From positions 1-36,430 of the IMG/VR virus record IMGVR_UViG_3300009537_000077: a stretch of 36,430 bases of DNA; one strand, written 5' to 3'. Of this stretch, positions 15,454-23,102 are shown in pieces. The first letter of the stretch is position 1; every line of letters begins with the position of its first letter. The translations under genes and the position numbers were made by a program. Source of the stretch: a virus. Below the pieces are notes generated by a model. The model saw nothing but the letters and a program-made list of their open reading frames with translations. It ran no database searches and was not told where the DNA came from.

Positions 15454-15846
15454 TCACCCGAAAATCCCGCCCGGGAGGGGCGGAATCTGACCAAACACAG
15501 GGAACGCGGTGGGCGGGAGCTGCACGGGCTGGGGTTGCTGCTGGAACAGCTGGCTCACTTGCTGCATGAACTGGGGGTTCGTGAGGGCCGCCCGGAGCTG
15601 CTCCTCGAACGAGAGCCGCGCGTGCGGCTTCGGTGGGGCGGAGCCCACGCTCGAGGTGATGCCCTTGCTGGGATCGCGATCGAGCGTGCTGATGTTCTTG
15701 ATGGAGTCCAGGAGGGGGCTCTGGTCGAGCGCGCCCCGCACGCCCGGCCCCAGCTCCCGCAGGAGCATCCGCGTGAGGGGGCTGCCCGCGCCCGGGCCGC
15801 CGCTCGCGCGGCCCAGGGCCGCCCCCAGGCCGTAGTGGAACGGCAT
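15454..15846 (-). CDS. Gln/Pro-rich small virion protein (130 aa)
   Basis: A 130-residue protein. Residues 1-60 are Gly/Leu-rich (MPFHYGLGAALGRASGGPG). The C-terminal third is strongly Gln/Pro-rich (FMQQVSQLFQQQPQPVQLPP) and ends PPLPGGIFG. No known domain is seen. It begins MPF, like the next upstream gene, and shares a base with that gene's stop at 15846. It is probably a minor structural or internal protein; the function is unknown. Confidence 0.6.
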   Translation of the reverse strand: MPFHYGLGAALGRASGGPGAGSPLTRMLLRELGPGVRGALDQSPLLDSIKNISTLDRDPSKGITSSVGSAPPKPHARLSFEEQLRAALTNPQFMQQVSQLFQQQPQPVQLPPTAFPVFGQIPPLPGGIFG

Positions 15847-16385
15847 CAGAAGCCCGCCCCGATCGCGGCCCCGCCCAGCGCGCCCAGGAACGGGTTCTGC
15901 TGGAAGTTCGAGGTCCCGCGCTGGATCTGGGGGAGCCCGAACACGCCCAGCTGACCCCGGCGGGCGGCGTCCATCTGGGCCGCCTGGAGGGCCGACTGGA
16001 AGCCCTGGGACTGCAGGCCCGCGATGCTGGACATGAGCCCGCGCCCGATCTCGCCCGCCGCGGCGCCCTGGAACGCGGCCTCGCGCGTGCCCCCGCCCGC
16101 CCCCTGGAGGGTGGAGCCGGACGCGATCTGGCCCATCGCGCGGGGGAGGAACGCGTCCGCCTCCGCCCGGAGGGCCTCGATCTGCTGGGGGATGAAGGGG
16201 TTCATGAACGCGAACGGGTCGGCCTGCCCGAACCCGGCCGCGATCGCGCCCTGGCGGTGGGGGCGCAGGAGCGCCTCCGCCTCGGGCGAGAGGCCCGTGA
16301 AGCTGGACTGGCGCTGGCCGCCCCCGCCGAACAGGGAGCCCGCGAGGCCCAGCCCGGCCCCGATTGCGATAGGAAGGAACGGCAT
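15846..16385 (-). CDS. Gly/Ala-rich virion protein with membrane-like ends
   Basis: A 179-residue protein. The N-terminus (MPFLPIAIGAGLGLAGSLFG) and C-terminus (FLGALGGAAIGAGF) are glycine-zipper-like hydrophobic segments. The centre is helical, Ala/Gln-rich and coiled-coil-prone (IEALRAEADAFLPRAMGQ). Small Gly-zipper proteins of this design occur in podovirus ejection modules and can insert into membranes to help form the DNA channel. That role is inferred from composition and position after the tail fibre-like gene. The start codon is ATG at 16385, with 15 bases to the previous stop. Confidence 0.6.
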   Translation of the reverse strand: MPFLPIAIGAGLGLAGSLFGGGGQRQSSFTGLSPEAEALLRPHRQGAIAAGFGQADPFAFMNPFIPQQIEALRAEADAFLPRAMGQIASGSTLQGAGGGTREAAFQGAAAGEIGRGLMSSIAGLQSQGFQSALQAAQMDAARRGQLGVFGLPQIQRGTSNFQQNPFLGALGGAAIGAGF

Positions 16386-16400
16386 GGTGTTGTGTCTCCT

Positions 16401-17144
16401 CTAGTCAACGGTGTTGATGCGAACGAACACGACCACCGGAACATCGCCACCCTCGAGCGACGCGAGGGAGGTGGCGGACTCGTCGGCCGCGAGCGCGCCG
16501 TAGGTGGCGTTCTTTACCCACCCGAAGCGCGTAAACAGGTTGCCGCCCGAGTTGAACCACCCCAGCCCGGGCCAGCCGTTCGTGGGCTGGAACGTTCGGG
16601 TCTGGTGCTGGCCGGTGCCGGCCACGTAGGCGGTGCAGTACACGGTCCCCGGCACGAGCGACACGTCGATGTTGGCGGTCTTCAGGCCGGTGGAGGAGGT
16701 GATGAACTCCCCGCTGTCCACGATCAGGGTAGTGGGCTTGTACGTGACCTGATTGGCGTTGTACAGCCCCACCCGCGCGACCCCGTTCGGGACCTGGGCC
16801 GTCACCTCGAGCGCGATCCGGTCCAGGCGCGTGAACTGGGACACGATGAACGGGATGAACTGGAACTTGTTGATCCCGGGCGTGCCGGTCGAGAGGGCGG
16901 TCGCGAACACGGCCGGGTAGTAGGTCTCCTCGGGGAAGTTGCTGGTGGGGCGCGGGAGCGGCATCCGCACGCCGCCCGCCTTCCCGATCTGGGTGATGAC
17001 GGTCTCGTGGAGATCGAGATCGCCCACCGCGGACGAGATCTCATCGAGCGCGCCCTGGAGTGTGCGCCGGAAGCGGTTCTCGTTCTCGAGATCGTACCGG
17101 GGCTGGGGCTGGGGGAGCTTGTAGGTTTTCGCGAACTCGGCCAT
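16401..17144 (-). CDS. Putative tail fibre or receptor-binding protein (247 aa)
   Basis: A 247-residue beta-rich protein. The N-terminal 50 residues (YKLPQPQPRYDLENENRFRRTLQGALDEI) look like an attachment peptide and helix. From about residue 70 the sequence is a single carbohydrate-binding-like beta domain (FTRLDRIALEVTAQVPNGVARVGLYNANQVTY, LKTANIDVSLVPGTVYCTAYVAGTG) ending VVVFVRINTVD. It directly follows the tail hub gene with no gap, which fits a short fibre or distal tail protein. No chaperone or endosialidase signature is seen. It could instead be a tail decoration protein. Confidence 0.6.
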   Translation of the reverse strand: MAEFAKTYKLPQPQPRYDLENENRFRRTLQGALDEISSAVGDLDLHETVITQIGKAGGVRMPLPRPTSNFPEETYYPAVFATALSTGTPGINKFQFIPFIVSQFTRLDRIALEVTAQVPNGVARVGLYNANQVTYKPTTLIVDSGEFITSSTGLKTANIDVSLVPGTVYCTAYVAGTGQHQTRTFQPTNGWPGLGWFNSGGNLFTRFGWVKNATYGALAADESATSLASLEGGDVPVVVFVRINTVD

Positions 17145-19487
17145 CTATCGCCTCCCGCTCGGCACGACCTCCGCCCGGAACGGCCCCACGCGCCAGTCGC
17201 GCTCCACGTTCTCTTCCAGCCGGAGCCGCACCTGGCGGGCCGTGATCCGCACGGGCGTGGGCTCGGCCGTGCTGAAGGGTCCGTGGACACTCTCGAGACC
17301 GGTCGGATGCAGGCGGCTGTACAGCCGCACGTCCACGTCCCCCAGGTTCTTCTCGTCCGGGATCAGTTGCGTCATCGCCAACATCGAATCGCCGGCCCCG
17401 ATCTCGATCGGGCCGCTCTCGAGGTACGCCACCTCGGTGCCCCGATCGAGGCCCTTCTCGTGCTCGTAGATGACGGAGTTCGCGCCCGACTTCTCGATCA
17501 TGATCGGGTACTGGAGCGCGCCCGCGTCCACGCCCGCCAGGCGGGCGAGCTTTCCGACGTACCACACGTTGGTTTGGTAGTTCCAGACTACGTAGCGGTC
17601 GATCTCGGACGTGGTACCCTCTTTCGAGGGGTAGAACCACCACACCTCCCCAAACTGCGTGAGCGACATCGACCACACCTTCGCGGCCTGGTCGATGTTG
17701 ATGTCGTTGAACACGTAGTCCGCCACCTCGCACGGGATTGGGCGCACGTACCCGTCGTACAGGAAGAACTGCTTCGCGCCCATCCACACGATCGTGCCGG
17801 TGTTGATCGAGGCGAACGCCCGCCGGGAGATGATGCCGCAGTTCGCGCCCCGCTGGGAGAGTCCGTACACGTCCTGCCCGCCCACGTACCGCATCGCGTA
17901 CAGCTCCTGGTCGGTCAGGATCAGGTGCTCGCCATCCCCCACGACCGCGCACATGGGGATGCCGTTCCCCTTCAGGTTGTTCGCGCCCGCCCCGATCCCG
18001 GGCGCGGTGGAGCTGAAGTCCCAGTTCGTGAGGTCGTCCTGCTTACACCACGCAATCTGGCGGGGGGAGTCGGTCTCCCCCACCGCAACCAGGAACCGCT
18101 CGGGCGTCACGAAGATGAACCGCACGCCGGCCGGCACGGTGCCCGCGCTGGGCGTGATGACGACCATCGCGCCCGGGTTGCCGCCCGGGAACGTTTGCTG
18201 CCAGATTTTTCCGTCCGAGTTCGAGCACGCGAGGGGCGTAATAACGCCGTTCGCCGTCACGAACTCCGCCAGCGACCAGGTCGTGGCCTCGGTCGCGGTG
18301 CCGTGCAGTCGCGAGGTGCCCGCCCCGTACGTGGTGTCGGCCTGCCCGACCGTGAAGCCCGCGGCGGGCGTCACGTCCGTGAGGGTGCCCGACTCGAAGT
18401 GGTAGATTTTCGAGTGCGTGCCCATCATGAGGTAGGCCGCCCGGCTCACGCCCCGCTCGGACGCGAACACGCCCCGGCAGATTCCGGTCAGCGTGACGAC
18501 CGAGCCGGCCTGGGTCGCGTACGTGACGCCCGCGTGGGGGTCGGCGTCCGTAGCGATGTTGAACCCGTGGAGCGAGAACGAGGCGGTCCCGAGCGCGGGG
18601 TACGAGAACACGATCGTGGAAGCACCACTGAAATTGAGGCCCGCGTCCACGCTCGGAATCCGAAGCCGGATCTGGGCGGTCGGGGTGAGGCCGGCCACGG
18701 TGCCGGAGATCGACTCGTCCTCCCACACGCGGTTCTGTTCCCCGGGCGCAAGGGTGTACACTTTCGTGCCCCGGTTCGTCCATGGGTCATTCCCGTCCGG
18801 GGAGGTCTCGAGCACGATCGTACTGCTCCCGCCCACGAGCCCGGTCGCGGCATTGAGCTGCACCTTGTACCGAACAGTGTAGATGTTGGTCAGGGAGGGC
18901 GCGTTCACCAGTATTGCTGCGGACGAGCCGTCTGGCCCCTGTATCGGGTCAGGCACGCCCGCGTGGGAGGCCGAAACGGGAGGCTGCGTGAACGTCACCA
19001 CCCGGAGCCGGATCTTCTCGGTCGCGGCCTGGCCGGGCAGCTCGAGCGTCACGTCCTCGTGCGGGAACGAGGCCGTACCGAGCCCGGTCTTCGTGTACGT
19101 TTTCCTCTCCTGGGCCGTCCAGACCGCGCCATCCCACGACTCGATGTCCACAATGAGTCGAGCTTCCCCGGAGGGAACCTCGCTGGCCGCGTGCGTGATC
19201 GAGGCGCTGTAGTGGACGGTGTACTTGTCGTCCACGCTGGGCGCGTTCGCGGTCGTGACCTCGGTCGTGCCCCCCTCGACCGTGATGTCGTTCCCGGCCG
19301 GGAAGTCGTCATTCCGGGCGAGCAGGGCGGAGCCCGTCAGCTGCTGCCAGCCCCCGATGGGCTGCGCCACGCCCTGGTACCAACGCACCAGGTGCGTGTC
19401 GAACCAGCGGCCGGAGGAGGCGTACTGCGTCCCCCGACGAACCACGCCGGGCGGCAGGTTGAGCGGCACGTGCTGGGGTTTCGGCAT
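17145..19487 (-). CDS. Tail hub / tubular-type tail protein with inserted beta domains
   Basis: A 780-residue structural protein of the group that forms the podovirus tail hub (compare T7 gp12-type and related phage proteins). The N-terminus (NLPPGVVRRGTQYASSGRW, RWYQGVAQPIGGWQQL) is typical, and the C-terminal 430 residues show repeated propeller-like blades (QIAWCKQDDLTNWDFSS, GEHLILTDQELYAMRYVGG, NTGTIVWMGAKQFFLYDG, EVWWFYPSKEG, DRYVVWNYQTNVWYVGKL). Between residues about 65 and 300 sit two related beta-sandwich domains (NAPSVDDKYTVHY / NAPSLTNIYTVRY; RKTYT / TKVYT; EKIRLRV / AQIRLRI). The ATG at 19487 shares a base with the previous stop; a GTG at 19490 is possible. Confidence 0.78.
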   Translation of the reverse strand: MPKPQHVPLNLPPGVVRRGTQYASSGRWFDTHLVRWYQGVAQPIGGWQQLTGSALLARNDDFPAGNDITVEGGTTEVTTANAPSVDDKYTVHYSASITHAASEVPSGEARLIVDIESWDGAVWTAQERKTYTKTGLGTASFPHEDVTLELPGQAATEKIRLRVVTFTQPPVSASHAGVPDPIQGPDGSSAAILVNAPSLTNIYTVRYKVQLNAATGLVGGSSTIVLETSPDGNDPWTNRGTKVYTLAPGEQNRVWEDESISGTVAGLTPTAQIRLRIPSVDAGLNFSGASTIVFSYPALGTASFSLHGFNIATDADPHAGVTYATQAGSVVTLTGICRGVFASERGVSRAAYLMMGTHSKIYHFESGTLTDVTPAAGFTVGQADTTYGAGTSRLHGTATEATTWSLAEFVTANGVITPLACSNSDGKIWQQTFPGGNPGAMVVITPSAGTVPAGVRFIFVTPERFLVAVGETDSPRQIAWCKQDDLTNWDFSSTAPGIGAGANNLKGNGIPMCAVVGDGEHLILTDQELYAMRYVGGQDVYGLSQRGANCGIISRRAFASINTGTIVWMGAKQFFLYDGYVRPIPCEVADYVFNDINIDQAAKVWSMSLTQFGEVWWFYPSKEGTTSEIDRYVVWNYQTNVWYVGKLARLAGVDAGALQYPIMIEKSGANSVIYEHEKGLDRGTEVAYLESGPIEIGAGDSMLAMTQLIPDEKNLGDVDVRLYSRLHPTGLESVHGPFSTAEPTPVRITARQVRLRLEENVERDWRVGPFRAEVVPSGRR

Positions 19488-19966
19488 CACTCCCCCTGGA
19501 CTTCGAGCGGGACGGGATTGCGGATCGTCACGAAGGCGTGCTCGCCATCATCGAGCGCGGGCCGGATGATCGACTTGAGCGCCAGCAAGTGCAGGCGCGA
19601 GTCGCGCACGGTGCCGCCCGCGGGACCGGGCACCCACTCGCCCACCAGCAGGCAGCCCTCGGTGTCGTCGGCCGTGTTGCCGGCGTGAATGCGAACGTAC
19701 TTGAAGCCCGGCACGCCGATCAGACTCAGGGTCTTGGGGCCGAACTTGGGGCTGGTCACCAGCTCCAGCTCGTACCGCCCCTCCGGGATCGCGGTCCGGC
19801 CGGGGATCTTCCAGTCCGGCGCGCCCCCGTACACGGGCTCCCGGATCGGGTCCTCGAGGCTCGACATGGGGCGCCCGTTCGCAGTGAGTCGCCGGCCTTG
19901 GATGTACAGCCGCCCCTCGGTGGAGCTGCCGATGGTGGGCTCGCGCTGAACTAGCAGCTCGATCAT
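19487..19966 (-). CDS. DUF5675 protein, possible cell-wall enzyme
   Basis: A 159-residue protein of the DUF5675 family. Visible features are TIGSSTEGRLYIQGRRL, SLEDPIREP, AIPEGRYELELVTSPKFGP, and the family's key stretch VRIHAGNTADDTEGCLLVGE. His, Gly and Cys in IHAGN...GC recall the H...S-x-GC-R core of L,D-transpeptidase-like (YkuD) proteins; that likeness is my inference. The start is chosen at the ATG at 19966 (MIELLVQREP), overlapping the holin-like gene by four bases. The frame upstream is open but lies in other genes. Its place next to two small membrane proteins suggests a part in lysis. Confidence 0.75.
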   Translation of the reverse strand: MIELLVQREPTIGSSTEGRLYIQGRRLTANGRPMSSLEDPIREPVYGGAPDWKIPGRTAIPEGRYELELVTSPKFGPKTLSLIGVPGFKYVRIHAGNTADDTEGCLLVGEWVPGPAGGTVRDSRLHLLALKSIIRPALDDGEHAFVTIRNPVPLEVQGE

Positions 19967-20160
19967 TTCGCCTGCCCGGTTCCGTTCTTGAGGGCCGCGT
20001 GGTCCGCGATCGCGTTCGCGGCCTGGTACGCGCCCACCGCGACCGTCACGACCGTCACGAACTCGCCACCGTCGATTTGTCCGAACGCACACAGGGCGGT
20101 CGCGCACGCGAGCGAGCCGGCCGAGATCAGGAACTTCCGCGTCAACAGCTTTGCGATCAT
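19963..20160 (-). CDS. Holin-like small membrane protein (65 aa)
   Basis: A 65-residue protein with two hydrophobic segments: about residues 9-27 (RKFLISAGSLACATALCAFG) and about 34-52 (EFVTVVTVAVGAYQAANAIA). A short charged tail follows (DHAALKNGTGQAK). Size, topology and position between a coiled-coil membrane protein and the DUF5675 gene fit a phage holin. No family motif confirms it. Confidence 0.65.
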   Translation of the reverse strand: MIAKLLTRKFLISAGSLACATALCAFGQIDGGEFVTVVTVAVGAYQAANAIADHAALKNGTGQAK

Positions 20161-20178
20161 TGCAATGACTCCGTGCGG

Positions 20179-20373
20179 TTACCGTATCCAGCCAGCGAAG
20201 AATCCACCCAGGACGCCCCCGATTGTCCCCAGGATCGAGGACTTCGTTTCGACCCGGGTCAGGCGGCGCTCGCTCTCGATCCGGTGCTTCGTGAGCGCGT
20301 CCGAGACGCGGTCGAGCTTCTGCTCCAGCCGGTCGAGCTGCTTCACGACCCGGTGCTCGGTCTCGTTGTTCAT
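20179..20373 (-). CDS. Coiled-coil, C-terminally anchored membrane protein (64 aa)
   Basis: A 64-residue protein starting MNNETEHRVVKQLDRLEQKL. Residues 5-45 form a heptad-like coiled coil, and residues 46-63 (SSILGTIGGVLGGFFAGWI) are a single glycine-rich membrane segment at the C-terminus. This is the layout of XhlA-like hemolysin/holin-associated phage proteins. The start at 20373 gives a 4-base overlap with the adaptor gene. It probably works with the holin-like protein encoded just downstream. Confidence 0.65.
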   Translation of the reverse strand: MNNETEHRVVKQLDRLEQKLDRVSDALTKHRIESERRLTRVETKSSILGTIGGVLGGFFAGWIR

Positions 20374-20996
20374 CCGATCGCCCTCCGGGGCCGGCGGGAG
20401 ATCGTGCCCGAGAACTGCCGCCGTTGCAGATACTCGTGCAGGCGCTCGAGCCGCAGATCCAGCGACTGCTGCCACACGGCGATCCGCTCGTCGTCCTTGA
20501 GGTAGGGCGCGCTCTCAGCGAGCGTTGCGTACAGGTACACGTGCGGGTGGTTGGTGATGAGCCAGTTTGTGGGCGCGGCGTCCGAGAGGGCGGGTACCGT
20601 GCGCCAGTACGAGAGCCGGAGTGTGTAGGAGCCGCTGGGGGCGGGCGCGAACTTCAGAGCGTTGTTCTGGATCGCGGCGTACGCAGGCACGCCCGTGGTG
20701 CCGTGGACGGCCTTCAGGCCCGCCAGCTTCTCGGCCGGCACGATCTCGATCTCGCCAAAGTAGGTCGCGCCATCGTGGTAGAGCGACTCTGGGTACGCGC
20801 AATCGCTCGGGAGCGTCTCGCCGTCCTCGTCCACCGTGAAGGAGTTATTCACGACCAGGCTCCGCACACGGTGATCCTCGTTCAGGGAGTGCTCCGCGAG
20901 CTGGATCATGGTCTTGATCGACTCGCTCAGGTCGGTCCGGTTGAGCCAGTTCGCGACCTCGCTCTGGAGGGAGCCGTAGTTAGTTATCAGTGCCAC
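20370..20996 (-). CDS. Head-tail adaptor protein (P22 gp4/SU10-type)
   Basis: A 208-residue protein matching the phage adaptor family that joins portal to tail. The N-terminus (NYGSLQSEVANWLNRTDLSESIKTMIQLAEHSLNEDHRVRS) is the helical segment typical of these proteins. A beta-rich middle follows (TLPSDCAYPESLYHDG, APSGSYTLRLSYWRTVPAL), then a helical C-terminus (LYATLAESAPYLKDDERIAVWQQSLDLRLERL) and a basic tail. The start codon at 20996 lies 17 bases inside the glycosyltransferase gene. Confidence 0.8.
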   Translation of the reverse strand: MALITNYGSLQSEVANWLNRTDLSESIKTMIQLAEHSLNEDHRVRSLVVNNSFTVDEDGETLPSDCAYPESLYHDGATYFGEIEIVPAEKLAGLKAVHGTTGVPAYAAIQNNALKFAPAPSGSYTLRLSYWRTVPALSDAAPTNWLITNHPHVYLYATLAESAPYLKDDERIAVWQQSLDLRLERLHEYLQRRQFSGTISRRPRRAIG

Positions 20997-21687
20997 TGGG
21001 GGCCTCCCGTAGGGCCGCGTGGGTTGTCCGGTACTCGAACGAGCCGATGTGGGCGCACTCGCGCGAAAGATCGTGATCGACGTAGATCGACACGCCCGCC
21101 TTCGTGAGCTTCTGACAGAAGAACACGTCCTCCCCGATCAGCTGCCCGCCCGGCCGGCGAGCGAAGTCGAACCAAGGCCGCTCGCCCAGCTTGGGGGCCA
21201 GCCGGCGGAGGTCCATCAGCACCAGCCCGAACCCGAGCGACTCGACCTTCTCGAGCCCGGCCGAGACCTCGGTCGTGCGGAGCTTTTTCGCGCCCTCGAT
21301 GTCCTTGATCGCCACGAAGTCGGGCGGACGGCCGCTCTCGGGCAGCCCCCGCTGGGAGTAGTTGATCCCCACCATCGCCTTGTTGTGCCCGAGCAGGCGC
21401 AGGAGGGACTCCTTTGGGAACCTCATGTCGGAGTCGATCCACAGGAGGTGCGTGGCCCCGCTTTCGAGCGCGGCCGCGAGGACCTCGTTCCGCATCTCGT
21501 GCAGGTACGTACCCATCTGCAGCGCCAGCCCGAACTGGAACTCCATCTCGGGATCCCGGAACACGTTCGCGGTGAACACGCCCGCCGAGTAGGAGGCCAG
21601 GTTCGCGAAGTCGTGCGCCCACAGCACGGGCACCACGTCGTGGCTCGGAACCGCGACTATGATGCGAAGCGTTTTCGGGACCCCCAC
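20980..21687 (-). CDS. Glycosyltransferase-like protein (GT-A fold)
   Basis: A 235-residue protein of the GT-A/ANP1-like type found in phages. Residues 8-15 (RIIVAVPS) form the first beta strand. After a long helical segment containing HEMRNEVLAAALESGATHLL comes the metal/nucleotide-sugar-binding DxD (WIDSDMRF, Asp85 and Asp87), then LLGHNKAMVGINYSQRGLP and a late acidic/His region (GGQLIGEDVFFCQKL, YVDHDLSREC). It should transfer a sugar to an unknown acceptor. The GTG start at 21687 follows GGGAGG and shares a base with the previous TAG. It lies among head-tail genes, so a virion protein could be the acceptor. Confidence 0.8.
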   Translation of the reverse strand: MGVPKTLRIIVAVPSHDVVPVLWAHDFANLASYSAGVFTANVFRDPEMEFQFGLALQMGTYLHEMRNEVLAAALESGATHLLWIDSDMRFPKESLLRLLGHNKAMVGINYSQRGLPESGRPPDFVAIKDIEGAKKLRTTEVSAGLEKVESLGFGLVLMDLRRLAPKLGERPWFDFARRPGGQLIGEDVFFCQKLTKAGVSIYVDHDLSRECAHIGSFEYRTTHAALREAPSGTDN

Positions 21688-22019
21688 TAGATCCTCCCCG
21701 GGCGGGTGCGGAACACGCGGTTGTCGGGATCCTCGAGCCAGGCCTTGAAGGCCCGCTCGTCGTCCGCGATACCCCGCCACTGCAGGTCCGCGTACACGTT
21801 CCCGGGGATGGAGGCGTACTTCGTAAAGCCCTCCCCGTGCCGGCCATGCTCGGCGTTGTACTCGGCCTTGTTCTGCTCGACCAACCCCGTCACGTCCTGC
21901 TTGGAGGCGATCGTGAACGTGTCGCTGGCGGGGTCGTAGTGGAACGTCTCCCACGCCAGGTCCTCGGGCGTGACGGAGAACAGTCGATCGTTTACGGCCA
22001 CGGAAGCCTCACTTTCCAT
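21687..22019 (-). CDS. Conserved phage protein, unknown function (110 aa)
   Basis: A 110-residue protein. The motif-rich C-terminal half (KYASIPGNVYADLQWRGIADDERAFKAWLEDPDNRVFRTRPGRI) looks like a conserved phage family seen near head-tail genes. I cannot assign a function. The start at 22019 (MESEASVAVNDRLF) lies 28 bases inside the spanin-like gene. It was preferred because the longer frame upstream reads in the shadow of that gene. It ends in TAG overlapping the GTG of the glycosyltransferase. Confidence 0.6.
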   Translation of the reverse strand: MESEASVAVNDRLFSVTPEDLAWETFHYDPASDTFTIASKQDVTGLVEQNKAEYNAEHGRHGEGFTKYASIPGNVYADLQWRGIADDERAFKAWLEDPDNRVFRTRPGRI

Positions 22020-22561
22020 TGCAGGGACACGCCCGCGCCCGCGCAGGGCCGGCCGTCCGTACACAGTCCCACGAACGGGCCCGCCCCGATTGTGGGCATC
22101 CAGCCCGGCCGGGGACTGGGCACGTCTCTCAGAACCGCCCGGAGCGTGTCGGCCGCCATCCAGGCGTCCGCAAGCGCGCCAGTCAGCAGCCCGATCGCGC
22201 GCCCGCGCTCGACGTAGGCGTGGTTCAGACTATCGACGCTCGCCAGGAGCGTGTCGATAATCTCGTCCCGTTTCGACACGATCGTGGTGCAGGGGGGCGG
22301 AACGGGCTGCCTGCGGACCACCCGCAATCGCGCCCGCGCGACCAGCTCGTACCGGGTCGCCACGCCCGCGAGCGAGTCCGCCCGCACGCCCGCAACCTGG
22401 GCCGCCCGCTCGGCCGTGTCGGCCCGAGCCAGAAGAACCTGGGCGAGCGAGTCCGCCCGCTCCGCCCGGGCTTTCCATTCCCGGAACCGGCCGTCCACGA
22501 ACAGACCGGACACAGCGAGGACGACCGCGATTGCGGCCGCCCACGCCAGTATCCGTTTCAT
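21992..22561 (-). CDS. i-spanin-like coiled-coil membrane protein
   Basis: A 189-residue protein with one N-terminal membrane segment (residues 4-22, ILAWAAAIAVVLAVSGLFV) followed by a long heptad-rich region (about 28-75: EWKARAERADSLAQVLLARADTAERAAQ and on). A Pro/Cys linker and a second helical stretch follow. The C-terminus (GPFVGLCTDGRPCAGAGVSLQWKV) is a beta-like ending common in phage Rz-type proteins. This suits an inner-membrane spanin spanning the periplasm of a Gram-negative host. No o-spanin lipoprotein was found nested in it. Confidence 0.6.
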   Translation of the reverse strand: MKRILAWAAAIAVVLAVSGLFVDGRFREWKARAERADSLAQVLLARADTAERAAQVAGVRADSLAGVATRYELVARARLRVVRRQPVPPPCTTIVSKRDEIIDTLLASVDSLNHAYVERGRAIGLLTGALADAWMAADTLRAVLRDVPSPRPGWMPTIGAGPFVGLCTDGRPCAGAGVSLQWKVRLPWP

Positions 22562-23040
22562 CAGTCGCCCACCGGGGTGAGCCTTTTCAGTTCGTACAGC
22601 ACCTCAGCATTGATCTGGTTCAGCGCGATCAGCTGCTCGATGAACTGCAGCACGTTCCCGGTGCCGCCCGCCAGTGTGGCGGCGCCCCAGGAGGCGTTCG
22701 TTTGCGTCTCGGTCGTGGCGACGTTGTTACCGATCGCGCCCGGCACGCCCGCGAACACGCGCAGCACGGTCGCAGAGACCTTGACCGCCCACACGTGCGC
22801 GTTGCGGGTCATCGAGGCGGCGTAGGCCGTTCCTGCGCCCGCACCGAGATTGATTGCCGCAACGAGGTTGTCGATCGTGGCCTCCGCGGAGCCCCCGATC
22901 AGTACGTTGCCGTCCACGTCCGTGAGCGAGGCCTGGGTCGTGTAAGCCTTCCCCCCGATCGTGACGGTCTGCGTATCGGTCAGGTTGCCCGTGAGGGTCA
23001 AGTCCTGGCTCGCGAACGCCACAGAGACTGCGTTTGCCAT
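22561..23040 (-). CDS. Virion protein with flagellar-hook-motif-like domain (159 aa)
   Basis: A 159-residue protein. Residues about 20-110 (TQTVTIGGKAYTTQASLTDVDGNVLIGG, IDNLVAAINLGAGAGTAYAAS, TVLRVFAGVPGAIGNNVATTET) match the recurrent phage structural domain that resembles the hook IN motif of flagellar cap/hook proteins. The C-terminus is helical (LQFIEQLIALNQINAEVLYELKRL). Its place right after the major capsid gene suggests a capsid- or neck-associated protein. It shares a base with the spanin-like gene start at 22561. Confidence 0.65.
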   Translation of the reverse strand: MANAVSVAFASQDLTLTGNLTDTQTVTIGGKAYTTQASLTDVDGNVLIGGSAEATIDNLVAAINLGAGAGTAYAASMTRNAHVWAVKVSATVLRVFAGVPGAIGNNVATTETQTNASWGAATLAGGTGNVLQFIEQLIALNQINAEVLYELKRLTPVGD

Positions 23041-23049
23041 GCGTGGGTC

Positions 23050-23078
23050 CCCCTAGCTAGGGGCGGGTCGCCCCGCCC
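23050..23078 (-). promoter_or_regulatory. Two overlapping hairpins after the capsid gene
   Basis: In the 62-base gap between the capsid stop (23103) and the next start (23040), the minus-strand RNA can form GGGCGGG-GCGA-CCCGCCC (23061-23078), a perfect 7-bp stem with a GNRA-type loop. It can also form the perfect 14-base palindrome CCCCTAGCTAGGGG (23050-23063). The two share three bases and exclude each other. There is no T-run. A partial terminator or mRNA-stabilising stem that sets capsid protein excess is plausible. Confidence 0.5.
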
Positions 23079-23102
23079 CCAGCCAGATCAGAAGGTTGAG
23101 AA

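Noticed and set aside
16257-19688. Very long plus-strand open frame (1143 codons) opposite the tail genes
   Set aside because: It is antisense to well-recognised tail genes, has Arg/Gly/His-rich composition typical of GC-rich shadow frames, and shows no domain or RBS.
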